64,000 nucleotides of DNA from Domibacillus antri (lineage in GTDB: Bacteria; Bacillota; Bacilli; Bacillales; Domibacillaceae): contig NZ_MSDU01000004.1 in assembly GCF_001936625.1 (NCBI RefSeq), forward strand, positions 1-64,000, read 5' to 3'. Positions 1 to 8,320 of this stretch are shown here, piece after piece (positions within the stretch are counted from its first letter, which is position 1; each line of letters opens with the position of its first letter). Made by a program: the position numbers and the translations under genes. A model generated the notes under the pieces. The model was not told where the DNA came from and did not search any database. It was given only the letters and a program-made list of their open reading frames with translations.

Positions 1-99
1 TATACTGGTGGTTCTGATTTGCATAATGAAGAGGTGGTGAATAGGGTAGGGTTCCTTCATGTAAGTGCTCAAGAAGCGATTTTTGAAAAGGCGGGGTAA
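1..99 (+). CDS. C-terminal fragment of an unrecognised protein, cut by window edge
   Basis: The first frame is open from the window edge for 32 codons and ends at a TAA. I do not recognise the family. After the TAA the same frame stays open for another 35 codons (starting KFVSMGGKKWVDTRD) to a TAG at 205-207, so the stop could be a nonsense mutation in a longer gene. It could equally be the true end with chance openness after it. The rest of the stretch up to about 310 shows no gene I can support and no clear terminator. Confidence 0.4.
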   Translation, partial: YTGGSDLHNEEVVNRVGFLHVSAQEAIFEKAG

Positions 100-313
100 A
101 AGTTTGTTTCGATGGGCGGTAAAAAATGGGTGGATACGCGGGATGCCGAGTGGGCAAAGCAAGACGAAATCTGCAGAAAAACAGCGCCCAAATGCTTTTG
201 TAACTAGTCTTAATGAACCCGGAAGGAACTCATACATTCGTTCAGTCTATCGTCCATAAAAGAGGATTTTCTAACTGTATTTCAAAAATTAACTATTTTT
301 TAATGGATCATGC

Positions 314-341
314 TTGAATGTTTTAAATTTTTTGATATTGT
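314..341 (+). promoter_or_regulatory. Candidate sigma-A promoter of the carbonic anhydrase gene
   Basis: TTGAAT and TATTGT are separated by 16 bases, about 45 bases ahead of the carbonic anhydrase start, in AT-rich DNA. The match is moderate and read by eye. Confidence 0.4.
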
Positions 342-385
342 TTCTAATGAACAAAGCATAAAACAGAAAGGAGAATGTGCTCACA

Positions 386-1213
386 ATGAGATCGAAGTAT
401 GCTTACCTAATTGCAGCTCTTTCCGTCAGCTTTTTACTGGGAGCCTGCTCAGATCAGACGAAGGAAACACAGACAGAAGAGGACCAGCCTGCTCAAACAC
501 AGGGAAATCAAGCAGAAAAAGCCTCCGATGTTCATTGGTCTTACAAAGAAGGGGAAACGGGTCCTGATCAATGGGGGAAACTGGATGCCTCTTACGCTGC
601 TTGCATGAATGGTAGTGAACAATCACCGGTCAATATCGAATTTAGTCAAGTAAAAACAAGTGAAAGATCAGGAAATATTGAAACGCACTATGCACCGGGC
701 TCTTTTTCAGTCGTTCATAACGGCCATACCATACAGGTGAATGCGGAAGGCACAGACAACCGCATGACCGTTGAAGAATCAGAATATAACCTGGTTCAAC
801 TTCATTTCCATACACCGAGCGAGCATCAATTTAATGGCCGCCATTTAGATATGGAACTGCACCTTGTCCATCAAAACGCGAATGGAGAGCTTGCCGTACT
901 TGGAGTGATGATTCGAGAAGGAAAAGAAAACGAAAACCTGGCATCTGTTTGGGAGAAGTTACCGAAGGAGGAAACAGAGAACGGGATTTCTGTAAAAGAA
1001 TTGGACTTACATACGTTACTCCCTGAGAATCAAGCCTCTTTCTATTATAATGGCTCATTAACAACGCCTCCTTGTACGGAAGAAGTAAAGTGGATTGTTT
1101 TGGAACAGCCGATTGAAATGTCGAAAGAACAAATTCAAGCATTCCAACAAATTTTCCCTGATAACCATCGTCCAGTTCAGTCTTTAAATGAACGTGAAAT
1201 AATGAAGAATTAA
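386..1213 (+). CDS. Lipoprotein alpha-class carbonic anhydrase
   Basis: Catalyses reversible hydration of CO2 to bicarbonate, here on the outer face of the membrane. An N-terminal signal peptide ends in the lipobox LLGAC with the lipidated cysteine at residue 21, followed by an acidic Q/E-rich linker. The alpha-CA fold starts near residue 50. The three zinc histidines are visible as HFH at 140/142 and the H of ELHLVH at 159, with the family motif SPVNI upstream and the C-terminal SLTTPPC. Length (275 residues) is normal for bacterial alpha-CAs. The ATG was chosen over an in-frame GTG nine bases upstream because the AAAGGAG ribosome site is 12 bases from the ATG but only about 3 from the GTG. 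It appears monocistronic. A supply role (bicarbonate for carboxylases) is inferred, not seen. Confidence 0.95.
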   Translation: MRSKYAYLIAALSVSFLLGACSDQTKETQTEEDQPAQTQGNQAEKASDVHWSYKEGETGPDQWGKLDASYAACMNGSEQSPVNIEFSQVKTSERSGNIETHYAPGSFSVVHNGHTIQVNAEGTDNRMTVEESEYNLVQLHFHTPSEHQFNGRHLDMELHLVHQNANGELAVLGVMIREGKENENLASVWEKLPKEETENGISVKELDLHTLLPENQASFYYNGSLTTPPCTEEVKWIVLEQPIEMSKEQIQAFQQIFPDNHRPVQSLNEREIMKN

Positions 1214-1240
1214 AAAGATTTTCTTTCAAATGAGGCATTT

Positions 1241-1434
1241 AATTTGATCATACAAACACTCAGTGATGAACAGAATAACGCCACCATGATTTTCTTTTAT
1301 AAGAAGGCGGACAGGGAGCAGTCTGCCATTCTAAACGAAACCGTGATACATATAGGATAATGTATATTGAATATGGTTTTAAACCATTAGAACAATGGGA
1401 AACTGTTTATAAAGGTCATAGTGTAACCACGTAG
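1241..1434 (+). pseudogene. Possible decayed short coding remnant
   Basis: Downstream of the carbonic anhydrase, two adjoining frames read as protein-like text: 39 codons ending in TAA at 1358-1360, then MYIEYGFKPLEQWETVYKG from the overlapping ATG to a TAG. The second piece recalls the end of a GNAT acetyltransferase, but the similarity is impressionistic. No ribosome site of note precedes either piece. This could be a relic or simply chance; the rest of the gap up to the lipA start holds only a terminator-like hairpin. Confidence 0.2.
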
Positions 1435-1522
1435 CAGCATCGATATTTTCTTGGATAAGAAAGCAAGTGAGTTCAAGAAGAGCTGGCAAATCTGGGTGGC
1501 ATGATATAATACCAGCCTCTGG

Positions 1523-1567
1523 AAAAGCGTCAAACCATGATTTATCAGGTTTAGACGCTTTTTTATT
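1523..1567 (+). terminator. Rho-independent terminator ahead of lipA
   Basis: AAAGCGTCAAACC pairs with GGTTTAGACGCTTT (one bulged base) across a 12-base loop and runs into TTTTTTATTTT. It isolates lipA from whatever is transcribed upstream. Confidence 0.6.
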
Positions 1568-1681
1568 TTGCTGTAAAAAGCTTTTCTTGAACACAAAGTG
1601 TAGGAGAATATTTTAATTTTGCCGCCAAATGATAATTATGATAAAGTAGCGGTATACAGGAAGCTGATTGGAGATGGAAAA

Positions 1682-2596
1682 ATGAGCACGAAAGAAGAAC
1701 ATTTGCGTAAACCGGAATGGTTAAAAATAAAGCTGAACACGAACGAAAACTATACAGGCTTGAAAAAAATGATGCGCGAAAAGCAGTTGCATACCGTCTG
1801 TGAAGAAGCGAAATGCCCAAATATTCATGAATGCTGGGCTGTCCGCCGTACGGCGACATTTATGATCCTTGGCAGCGTCTGCACGCGGGCTTGCCGCTTT
1901 TGTGCGGTTAAAACAGGTTTGCCGACAGAGCTTGATCTGCAGGAGCCGGAACGTGTTGCGGATTCCATTGTCCAAATGAACTTGAAGCACGTTGTTGTGA
2001 CAGCGGTAGCGCGTGATGATTTGAAAGATGGCGGCGCCTATGTATTTGCGGAAACGGTCCGTGCGATCCGCCGGAAAAATCCGTTTACTTCAATTGAAGT
2101 ATTGCCATCCGACATGGGCGGTATCGAAGAAAACTTGAAGATGCTCATGGATGCGAAGCCGGATATTTTAAACCATAATATCGAAACGGTGCGCCGTTTA
2201 ACACCAAGAGTCCGCGCGCGCGCGAAATACGACCGCTCGCTTGAATTTTTGCGCAGAGCGAAAGAAATGCAGCCGGACATCCCGACGAAATCCAGTTTAA
2301 TGATCGGCCTTGGCGAGACGAAGGAAGAGATCATCGAAGTAATGGATGATCTTCGCGCGAACAACGTGGACATTATGACGATCGGCCAGTATTTGCAGCC
2401 GTCGAAAAAACATTTGAAGGTGCAAAAGTATTATCATCCGGACGAATTTGCGGAACTGCGCGAAATTGCCATGTCGAAAGGGTTCAGCCATTGTGAAGCC
2501 GGTCCAATGGTACGCTCTTCTTACCACGCCGACGAGCAGGTAAACGCAGCGGCAAAAGCGAAACATGAGCAGGGCGAGGCTCAGGCGGCGAAATGA
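1682..2596 (+). CDS. lipA: Lipoyl synthase LipA
   Basis: Radical SAM enzyme that inserts two sulfurs into octanoyl groups on E2 and GcvH proteins to make lipoyl cofactor. Two [4Fe-4S] clusters are readable: the auxiliary cluster cysteines at 40, 45 and 51 (C-x4-C-x5-C) and the radical SAM CX3CX2C at 67, 71 and 74. Length (304) and sequence match Bacillus LipA closely throughout, including the RSSYHADEQ tail. The ATG was chosen because a GGAG ribosome site lies 8 bases upstream and homologues begin here (M[12 protein letters not shown]); an in-frame TTG 63 bases upstream has no such support. The next gene starts within its last codons (ATGA overlap), so the two are co-translated. Confidence 0.97.
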   Translation: MSTKEEHLRKPEWLKIKLNTNENYTGLKKMMREKQLHTVCEEAKCPNIHECWAVRRTATFMILGSVCTRACRFCAVKTGLPTELDLQEPERVADSIVQMNLKHVVVTAVARDDLKDGGAYVFAETVRAIRRKNPFTSIEVLPSDMGGIEENLKMLMDAKPDILNHNIETVRRLTPRVRARAKYDRSLEFLRRAKEMQPDIPTKSSLMIGLGETKEEIIEVMDDLRANNVDIMTIGQYLQPSKKHLKVQKYYHPDEFAELREIAMSKGFSHCEAGPMVRSSYHADEQVNAAAKAKHEQGEAQAAK

Positions 2597-2895
2597 TTAT
2601 TATTCAAAATGACAGCTACGAAATTTTGGAAGAGCGGACAGAAGGCTTTAATGAAGAAGCCTTCCGTGCCCGCTACAGCGACATTTTGTCTAAATACGAC
2701 TATATCGTCGGCGATTGGGGCTACGGACAGCTGCGGCTGAAAGGCTTTTTCGATGATGCGAACAAAAAAGCGACATACGACAACAAATTCTCAACGATAC
2801 GTGATTATTTGCTCGAATACTGCAACTTCGGCTGCGGCTACTTTATTTTAAAAAAGCTGCCCGTTTCCAGCGTACCAAAAAAACCGGCCAACTAA
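2593..2895 (+). CDS. yutD: YutD family protein (DUF1027)
   Basis: A 100-residue cytosolic protein of the YutD/DUF1027 family, whose biochemical role is not established. It overlaps lipA by four bases (ATGA), the same adjacency as in B. subtilis. The sequence has the characteristic aromatic core ([19 protein letters not shown]) and the CNFGCGYF stretch with two cysteines near residue 77. The stop codon sits in the loop of the downstream terminator hairpin. Its conserved pairing with lipA hints at a link to lipoate or iron-sulfur metabolism, but that is inference only. Confidence 0.85.
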   Translation: MIIIQNDSYEILEERTEGFNEEAFRARYSDILSKYDYIVGDWGYGQLRLKGFFDDANKKATYDNKFSTIRDYLLEYCNFGCGYFILKKLPVSSVPKKPAN

Positions 2896-2906
2896 GCCGG
2901 TTTTTC
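2883..2906. terminator. Terminator shared by yutD and the convergent DUF3055 gene
   Basis: ACCGGC / GCCGGT stem with a 7-base loop containing the yutD stop codon. T-run on the plus side and A-run (T-run on the minus strand) on the other, so it can work both ways. Confidence 0.75.
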
Positions 2907-2914
2907 TCCTTAAA

Positions 2915-3181
2915 TTAAATAACCTCATACAAAAACTCTTTTAGTTCTGCCGCTTCTTCTTCACTTAAATCAAACGCATACTCAATGTAGCCGGGCTCGT
3001 CCAAATCGTCGCGGCCAATAATCGCATATGTACGTCCCTGTAAATTAATGACAACCCGTTTCCCGTAGTAGCGGTCCGTCTGCATCAGGGCAAGATCGTA
3101 CCGCGCATGTTCACCGGCAAAACTGACAAATCGGGTTGTCGTTGTATCCTTTTCATCATAAAGAAAAAAACGTTCACTCAT
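2915..3181 (-). CDS. DUF3055 family protein
   Basis: An 88-residue soluble, acidic protein recognisable as the DUF3055 family of Bacilli by its N-terminal MSERFFLYD, the FVSF segment, the DRYYGK motif and the C-terminal LSEEEAxELKEFL helix. No catalytic residues are apparent and no function is known. It is convergent with yutD and divergent from yutE, an arrangement found in related genomes. A GAGGATC ribosome site lies just upstream of its ATG. Confidence 0.8.
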   Translation of the reverse strand: MSERFFLYDEKDTTTTRFVSFAGEHARYDLALMQTDRYYGKRVVINLQGRTYAIIGRDDLDEPGYIEYAFDLSEEEAAELKEFLYEVI

Positions 3182-3202
3182 TCATGATCCTCCACTCGTT
3201 CA

Positions 3203-3231
3203 TTTTCAATCATTGTACCACATGTTACAAT
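3203..3231 (+). promoter_or_regulatory. Candidate sigma-A promoter of yutE-yutF
   Basis: TTTTCA and TACAAT with exactly 17 bases between them, ending about 25 bases before the yutE start codon, in the divergent intergenic region. Confidence 0.5.
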
Positions 3232-3255
3232 AGGAGCGGAAAGGATGGATGCCTT

Positions 3256-3711
3256 GTGTATTTTATTGACCGAAAAAAAATGGAAGCAACGCTCCGTTTT
3301 ATGGAAGAGCAATTCAACTTATTTGAGTCGCAGCGCGTCTGGATCACCCCCATCGAACGGGCCGCGCTTGAGCGGATTGCCCAAACTGTTGTAGAATCGA
3401 TCATCGATGCCGGCAATGCGATGATTGATGGCTTTATTATGCGTGATCCCGGCAGCTACGAAGATATCATTGATATTATGGAAGATGAAAAAGTGATTAA
3501 ACCTGAACAGGCAGCCCCGCTGAAAGATGTGATCGGTCTGCGCAAAATGCTCGTACGCGATTACACCAATATCTCACACGATGAAATGACGGCACTGTTA
3601 ATCGCCAATAAAAAAGAAGTCAAAGATTTTCCGAAACGTGTCCGTGCGTATTTAGAAAACGAACTCGGCCCCGTTTCCGCATTTTTACCGGAAGAAGGAG
3701 AAAACGAATGA
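3256..3711 (+). CDS. yutE: YutE, DUF86/HepT-like protein
   Basis: A 151-residue helical protein of the DUF86 (HepT-like) family. The family signature R-x-x-L-V-H/R-x-Y is present as RKMLVRDYTNI near residue 105. HepT toxins with RX4-6HXY act as RNases on the bound tRNA, but in this YutE branch the histidine position is occupied by Arg-Asp, so toxin activity should not be assumed, and no MNT-type antitoxin gene is adjacent. The GTG start was chosen because it follows AAAGGATGG and because YutE homologues begin with YFxDRKK; a much longer upstream in-frame ATG would run through the divergent gene. It overlaps yutF by four bases. Confidence 0.85.
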   Translation: MYFIDRKKMEATLRFMEEQFNLFESQRVWITPIERAALERIAQTVVESIIDAGNAMIDGFIMRDPGSYEDIIDIMEDEKVIKPEQAAPLKDVIGLRKMLVRDYTNISHDEMTALLIANKKEVKDFPKRVRAYLENELGPVSAFLPEEGENE

Positions 3712-4475
3712 CAAAGTATAAAGGCTACTTAATCGATCTCGATGGGACGATGTATCTCGGTACCGACATTATCCCGGGTGCACCGGAATTTATTGACCGC
3801 TTGAACGATGCGGGTATCCCGTATTTATTTGTTACAAATAATTCATCACGCACACCGGAACAAGTGGCAGATAAGCTTGTCAAAATGGGCATCCGCACCA
3901 CGCCGCAAAATGTATTTACGACGTCACGCGCCACGGCACAGTTCATTCATGATAAAAAACCGGGAGCATCTGTGTATGTCATCGGAGAAGACGGAATCCT
4001 CGAAGCCCTTGCGGATAAAGGACTCGAGGTCGTGACACACGAACATCCGGATTATGTGGTGACCGGTATTGACAGAGGCATTACATATGAAAAACTAGCT
4101 GTTGCCTGTTTAGCCGTTCGAAATGGTGCCCGCTTTATTTCTACAAATGGTGATATCGCCATCCCGACCGAGCGCGGCTTCTTGCCTGGAAATGGCTCAC
4201 TCACATCAGTCGTGTCTGTTTCCACAGAAACACAGCCTATTTTCATCGGCAAACCAGAGCCGGTCATTATGGAGCAGGCACTCGAGGTTTTAGGAACGAC
4301 GAAAGAAGAAACCATCATGGTGGGCGATTACTATGATACCGATATTCGTGCGGGGATTAGTATCGGCATTGATACGCTGCTTGTCCACACGGGTGTTACA
4401 CAGCCCCATCATCTGGAGCGGCACGAAATAAAACCAACACACACGCGTCAAAATTTGACCGAGTGGGAGATTTAA
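3708..4475 (+). CDS. yutF: HAD-superfamily phosphatase YutF (NagD type, HAD-IIA)
   Basis: Predicted phosphomonoesterase acting on small sugar or nucleotide phosphates. Motif I is DLDGTMYLG (residues 10-18) with the nucleophile and general acid aspartates. Motif II is the FVTNNSSR stretch near 40. Motif III/IV is GKPEP followed by MVGDYYDTDIRAG near 205. The HAD-IIA cap domain lies between motifs II and III. The length of 255 is typical. It is translationally coupled to yutE and ends before a weak terminator. B. subtilis YutF hydrolyses 5'-nucleotides in vitro; the physiological substrate is not shown by this sequence. Confidence 0.92.
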   Translation: MTKYKGYLIDLDGTMYLGTDIIPGAPEFIDRLNDAGIPYLFVTNNSSRTPEQVADKLVKMGIRTTPQNVFTTSRATAQFIHDKKPGASVYVIGEDGILEALADKGLEVVTHEHPDYVVTGIDRGITYEKLAVACLAVRNGARFISTNGDIAIPTERGFLPGNGSLTSVVSVSTETQPIFIGKPEPVIMEQALEVLGTTKEETIMVGDYYDTDIRAGISIGIDTLLVHTGVTQPHHLERHEIKPTHTRQNLTEWEI

Positions 4476-4476
4476 G

Positions 4477-4503
4477 AACAGCCTTCATGGTTGTTTTTTT
4501 TTT
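4477..4503 (+). terminator. Weak terminator after yutF
   Basis: AACAGCC / GGTTGTT stem (one mismatch) with a 5-base loop followed by ten or more T residues. Confidence 0.5.
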
Positions 4504-4507
4504 GCTT

Positions 4508-4533
4508 GGATAAAATTGGGCGGTCATGGGTAT
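4508..4533 (+). promoter_or_regulatory. Possible sigma-B (general stress) promoter of the Rieske oxidoreductase gene
   Basis: GGGTAT, the canonical sigma-B -10, lies about 34 bases before the start codon, with GGATAA 14 bases upstream (four of six matches to GTTTAA). No convincing sigma-A pair was seen in the same gap. Confidence 0.35.
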
Positions 4534-4566
4534 ACAAATAGCATGAACCATTTTAGGAGGATGATC

Positions 4567-6081
4567 ATGCACATTCCGAAACATTCGAAGTCATACTGGA
4601 AAGATCACCGGGCGCCGCTTACATTTGCGCCGCTTGACGAGGATATAACCGTTGATGTGACGGTGGTTGGCGGGGGGATAACAGGGATCATCACGGCATG
4701 GCTTTTGGCGAAAGAAGGGAAAAAAACAGCGCTGCTTGAATCGCGGAAGCTCATGGATGGGACGACCGGTTATACAACGGCAAAAGTGACCTCACAGCAC
4801 GGACTTGTGTACGATGAACTGATCAAAACTGTCGGCGAAGAAAAAGCCCGGTTATATTATGAAGCAAACGAAGAAGCTATTGCTTTTTTTAAAAAAACAA
4901 CGGAACAGCTGGCCATCGACTGTGATTTTACGGTGCAGGATGCTTACGTGTATGCCGAAACGAAAGAAACGATGGCGCAAATTGAAAAAGAGATCAATGC
5001 GTACGAAATTCTCGGGATTAACGGAGGACTTGCCGGTACGGAAGCGCGAATGAAGCTGCCGTTTAAAGTGGAAGAAGCGATCGTTATGCGTGATCAGGCA
5101 CAATTTCATCCGGTCAAATTTCTGGAAGCACTCATTCGTGATATGGCTGACGATGTGCACATTTTTGAAGAGACAAGAGCAGAATCAATCGAACAAAATA
5201 AGGTGAACACGACCGGCGGCTATACTGTTTCAAGTGAATACATCATTGTTGCCTCGCATTTTCCATTTAATGATTTTGACGGATTTTATTTTTCAAAATT
5301 ACATGTTGAACGCTCGTATGCGATCGGCGTGAAAAGTGACCGGCAGCTGGAAGAAGGGATGTATATCAGTGCGGATAAACCAACGCGGTCATTGCGCTAT
5401 GCAACAATGGAAAATGGAGAAAAACTTCTCATCGTCGGCGGTGAAAATCACCCGACCGGACGAAGCGATCGGGAAACGATGCGGCATTATGAAGAGCTCA
5501 GTGATTTTACGGATCGTCATTTTGGTGTAAAAGACCTAGTATATCGATGGTCTGCACAGGATTTAATTACGCTGGACAGGGTGCCGTATATAGGAGTAGG
5601 TCATGAACATATTTTGGTCGCAACGGGCTATGCAAAGTGGGGAATGACAACCGGAACAGCGGCGGCCCATTTGCTGACGGATCTTGTAATGGGGCGTGAA
5701 AACCGGTTTGCGGAATTGTATGATCCGGGGAGATTAAAGTTAAAGCCGGCGGATGTAAAAACATTTGCGATGGAAAATGCAAAGGTGGCGAAAGAATTGA
5801 TTGGCGGCAAGCTGATCGGAACGGTAAAAACCGTTGAGGATCTTGAGCCGGATTCAGGCGGGATTGTCGTCGTGGACGGCAAAAAAGCAGGGGCGTATAA
5901 AGACGAGCAGGGACGCTGTTATCTTGTCGATACAACTTGTACACATATGGGGTGCGAAACGAAATGGAACGACGCTGAACGGTCATGGGACTGTCCGTGC
6001 CACGGTTCGAGATATTCCTATGACGGCGCCGTTATTGAAGGCCCGGCCATTGAACCGCTTGCTAAGGTTGAAAGAGGATAA
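4567..6081 (+). CDS. FAD-dependent oxidoreductase with C-terminal Rieske domain (YhfW-like)
   Basis: Fusion of a DAO-type flavoprotein (about residues 28-400) and a Rieske [2Fe-2S] domain (about 410-504). The FAD dinucleotide motif VVGGGITG is at 33-40. The Rieske ligands are C458-x-H460 and C476-x2-H479, with the extra pair C463/C478 that forms the stabilising disulfide in high-potential Rieske proteins. No signal peptide is present, so it is cytosolic. The ATG was chosen because AGGAGG ends six bases before it; an ATG two codons earlier abuts the ribosome site. The B. subtilis relative is YhfW. The substrate is unknown. It is transcribed alone and ends at a bidirectional terminator shared with the purine permease gene. 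Confidence 0.9.
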   Translation: MHIPKHSKSYWKDHRAPLTFAPLDEDITVDVTVVGGGITGIITAWLLAKEGKKTALLESRKLMDGTTGYTTAKVTSQHGLVYDELIKTVGEEKARLYYEANEEAIAFFKKTTEQLAIDCDFTVQDAYVYAETKETMAQIEKEINAYEILGINGGLAGTEARMKLPFKVEEAIVMRDQAQFHPVKFLEALIRDMADDVHIFEETRAESIEQNKVNTTGGYTVSSEYIIVASHFPFNDFDGFYFSKLHVERSYAIGVKSDRQLEEGMYISADKPTRSLRYATMENGEKLLIVGGENHPTGRSDRETMRHYEELSDFTDRHFGVKDLVYRWSAQDLITLDRVPYIGVGHEHILVATGYAKWGMTTGTAAAHLLTDLVMGRENRFAELYDPGRLKLKPADVKTFAMENAKVAKELIGGKLIGTVKTVEDLEPDSGGIVVVDGKKAGAYKDEQGRCYLVDTTCTHMGCETKWNDAERSWDCPCHGSRYSYDGAVIEGPAIEPLAKVERG

Positions 6082-6153
6082 GGGCATGTAAAAAATGGGG
6101 GCAAACGTAAAGGGAAATCTCTGTTGTTCATTTACGATCAGTCCGCTTATTTC

Positions 6154-6201
6154 AAAAAACGGCGCAATACCTCCTGTTTTTAGGGGCATTGCGCCGTTTT
6201 T
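6154..6201. terminator. Bidirectional terminator between the Rieske gene and the purine permease
   Basis: A 10-base-pair arm GGCGCAATaCC / GGggCATTGCGCC is flanked by AAAAAA on the left and TTTTT on the right, so it can terminate both convergent genes. Confidence 0.85.
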
Positions 6202-6238
6202 CTCATCAATAGCTGATAAGTTCAAACATTCTTCCTTT

Positions 6239-7540
6239 TTAATGAGGAAGAAAAGCGAGCTGGTAAAAGAACAGCACTGCGAAAACATAGACAAGCGGGT
6301 GCACGTCTTTGTATCGGCCGCGCGCGATTTTAACGAGCGGGTAAGAAACAAATCCAAGCGCAATACCGGTGGCTATGCTGGAAGTGAGCGGCATGCTTAA
6401 AATAATGAGAAACGCCGGGAATGCTTCCTCGAGTTCATTCCATTTAATTTTTGCGACGCTTTCCATCATTAAGCAGCCGACAATAATAAGTGCCGGAGCG
6501 GTAATGGCGGAAATGCCGGAAACCGCTGATACGAGCGGCCCGAAAAAGGCTGCGGCAATAAAGAGAGCAGCAACCGTTACGGCGGTTAATCCTGTACGGC
6601 CGCCTGCTGCAACACCGGTTGATGATTCAATGTACGCACTGGTCGGACTTGTGCCGGTCATGGCGCCGACTGATGTCGCAACAGAGTCAGCCAGAAGAGC
6701 CTGGCGTGCGCGCGGCATCGTATTTCCTTTCATTAATCCGGCCTGCTGTGCCACACCGATCATCGTGCCGGTCGTATCGAAAATCGTCACGAGTAAAAAC
6801 GAAAAGACAACGGCATACAATCCATGCTGAATAACATCGCTGAACGCCGTGACGGGATTGCCGGCCAGAAGTCCTTCCGGCATCGACGGCGTACCAATAA
6901 AGCCATTTTCAAAGGACAGCTGCCCGGTAAAAAAAGCCACCGTACCAGTCGCGATCATGCCGATAAACAGCGCACCGTTCACGCGGCGCACCATTAAAAT
7001 AATCGTAACCGCAAGACCAAATAAAGCAAGAAGGGCGGACGGGCTGTGCAGATCACCGAGTTTAACGAGATTATTTTGATCAGCCGCGATGATGCCTGTT
7101 AACCGAAGGCCAATAAACGCGATAAAAAGTCCGATACCGGCTGAAATGCCATGCTTTAAGTTTTCCGGGATCGCTTCAATTAATTTTTCACGAAGCGGTG
7201 TCAAAGATAAAAGGACAAATAGTAAACCGGAAATGAATACAGCGGCAAATGCGGTTTCATACGTAATGCCGCCGTGGGAACCGACGACGGAATAGGCAAA
7301 ATACGCATTCATGCCCATACCGGGTGCTATAGCAATCGGATAGTTGGCGAACAGCCCCATCCAGAGCGTTCCGACAACTGCCGCAATAATCGTTGCCGTA
7401 AAGACCTGTTCAAATGGAACACCTGCATCATGCAGAATAAGCGGGTTAACGACAACGATATAGACCATTGTTAAAAACGTGGTCAGTCCGGCGAGTAATT
7501 CCGTCTTTACCGTTGTGCCGTGTTCAGATAGTTTAAACAT
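6239..7540 (-). CDS. NCS2-family purine permease, AzgA-like (PbuG/PbuO type)
   Basis: A 433-residue integral membrane protein with about 12-14 hydrophobic segments, importing purine bases (adenine, hypoxanthine or guanine) with protons. The AzgA-subfamily hallmarks are readable: the opening KTELLAGLTTFLTMVYIVVVNP, APGMGMNAYFAY near residue 82, IFDTTGTMIGVA near 265 and TSPTSAYIESSTGVAAGGRTGL near 315. The start was chosen at the ATG eight bases after GGAGG; an in-frame upstream extension would cross the promoter. Exact substrate preference cannot be read from the sequence. It is monocistronic with a short leader, so no purine riboswitch fits ahead of it. Confidence 0.93.
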   Translation of the reverse strand: MFKLSEHGTTVKTELLAGLTTFLTMVYIVVVNPLILHDAGVPFEQVFTATIIAAVVGTLWMGLFANYPIAIAPGMGMNAYFAYSVVGSHGGITYETAFAAVFISGLLFVLLSLTPLREKLIEAIPENLKHGISAGIGLFIAFIGLRLTGIIAADQNNLVKLGDLHSPSALLALFGLAVTIILMVRRVNGALFIGMIATGTVAFFTGQLSFENGFIGTPSMPEGLLAGNPVTAFSDVIQHGLYAVVFSFLLVTIFDTTGTMIGVAQQAGLMKGNTMPRARQALLADSVATSVGAMTGTSPTSAYIESSTGVAAGGRTGLTAVTVAALFIAAAFFGPLVSAVSGISAITAPALIIVGCLMMESVAKIKWNELEEAFPAFLIILSMPLTSSIATGIALGFVSYPLVKIARGRYKDVHPLVYVFAVLFFYQLAFLPH

Positions 7541-7583
7541 AAAAAACGCCTCCAAAATACGAACATTTAAAAATCCATGTTTA

Positions 7584-7612
7584 ATACTATTCCTTTTATG
7601 CGCCGGACGCAA
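7584..7612 (-). promoter_or_regulatory. Candidate sigma-A promoter of the purine permease gene
   Basis: Reading the minus strand, TTGCGT and TAGTAT are separated by 17 bases. The predicted transcript starts roughly 35-40 bases before the ATG. A single half-site resembling a PurR box (ATGTTCG) sits just downstream, without a clear partner. Confidence 0.55.
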
Positions 7613-7674
7613 GTGGGGGATTTGCATGAAAAAAGAAATGGCCGCGATCGATGGGATTTCTCACGTTCCTAATG

Positions 7675-7702
7675 AAAAAAACCGTCTCGATTCCGAGACG
7701 GC
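7675..7702 (-). terminator. Terminator of the nitroreductase gene
   Basis: Perfect 8-bp stem CCGTCTCG / CGAGACGG with a 4-base loop and a six-T run on the minus strand. Confidence 0.85.
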
Positions 7703-7708
7703 TTAGGC

Positions 7709-8320
7709 TTATTTTGCGAACGTAATTAAATTTTCTACCGGAATGCGGTCTGTCGGGCGGCCTTCTTCAAGCTTACGGCCAATTGTGATCAGCATTGTCG
7801 GCAAGTAACGTTTCGGGACGTCAAATGCCTCCACGAGAGCGGATGCATTAAAGCCGCCGATCGGGCATGTGTCGAACCCTTTTGCGCGGGCGGCAAGCAT
7901 AAATTGCATCGCGGCAAGCGAAGAGTTCAAAATAGCTGCATCACGCGGATATTCCGCACGCTTGTAAGCACCGTTAATTTGACCGGCCAAAATTTCTTTT
8001 AATTCCGGTGTTATTTCATTCGCTTCCACCTGCGGATCGAAAACAGGATCGATATTTTGGTAGCCCTCCAGATCGCCGAGAATACAAATAACAGCAGAAG
8101 CCTCAACAATTTGCTTCTGATTGTAGGCGATGGGCAGCAACTTTTCCTGCACGTCTTTTCCATGAAAAACAAGAAAATGCCATTGCTGTAAATTCCACGC
8201 TGATGGTGCGCGGCCGGCTGTTTGAAGCAGCTCTGTTAATTCTTCTTGCGATATTTCAGCCTGCGGGTCGTACACTTTGACCGACCGGCGGCTTGATGCA
8301 ACCTCAAAAAAATCTGACAT
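7709..8320 (-). CDS. Nitroreductase-family FMN oxidoreductase
   Basis: A 203-residue flavoprotein of the NfsB/YdgI/YodC group that reduces nitro compounds or quinones with NAD(P)H. The N-terminal FMN phosphate-binding motif SSRRSVKVYD is at residues 9-18, APSAWNLQQWHFLVF at 38-52, and the central helix DAAILNSSLAAMQFMLAA near 127-144. The late GFDTCPIGGF motif positions the flavin. A GGAGG site lies nine bases before the ATG. It is transcribed alone. Family members act as dimers in the cytosol; natural substrate is not deducible. Confidence 0.9.
   Translation of the reverse strand: MSDFFEVASSRRSVKVYDPQAEISQEELTELLQTAGRAPSAWNLQQWHFLVFHGKDVQEKLLPIAYNQKQIVEASAVICILGDLEGYQNIDPVFDPQVEANEITPELKEILAGQINGAYKRAEYPRDAAILNSSLAAMQFMLAARAKGFDTCPIGGFNASALVEAFDVPKRYLPTMLITIGRKLEEGRPTDRIPVENLITFAK

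Noticed and set aside
831-1238. Long open frame antisense to carbonic anhydrase
   Set aside because: No ribosome site, low-complexity translation, and it mirrors a well supported gene on the other strand.
3136-3255. Long N-terminal extension of YutE from an upstream ATG
   Set aside because: It would begin inside the divergent DUF3055 gene, cross the promoter and does not resemble YutE.
3256-3711. Toxin-antitoxin call for the HepT-like YutE
   Set aside because: No nucleotidyltransferase antitoxin gene is adjacent and the RX4-6HXY motif is altered; it is a conserved core gene of Bacilli.
7541-7700. Purine riboswitch ahead of the AzgA-type permease
   Set aside because: The predicted transcript leader is only 35-40 bases and lacks aptamer stems; a guanine or adenine riboswitch would not fit.
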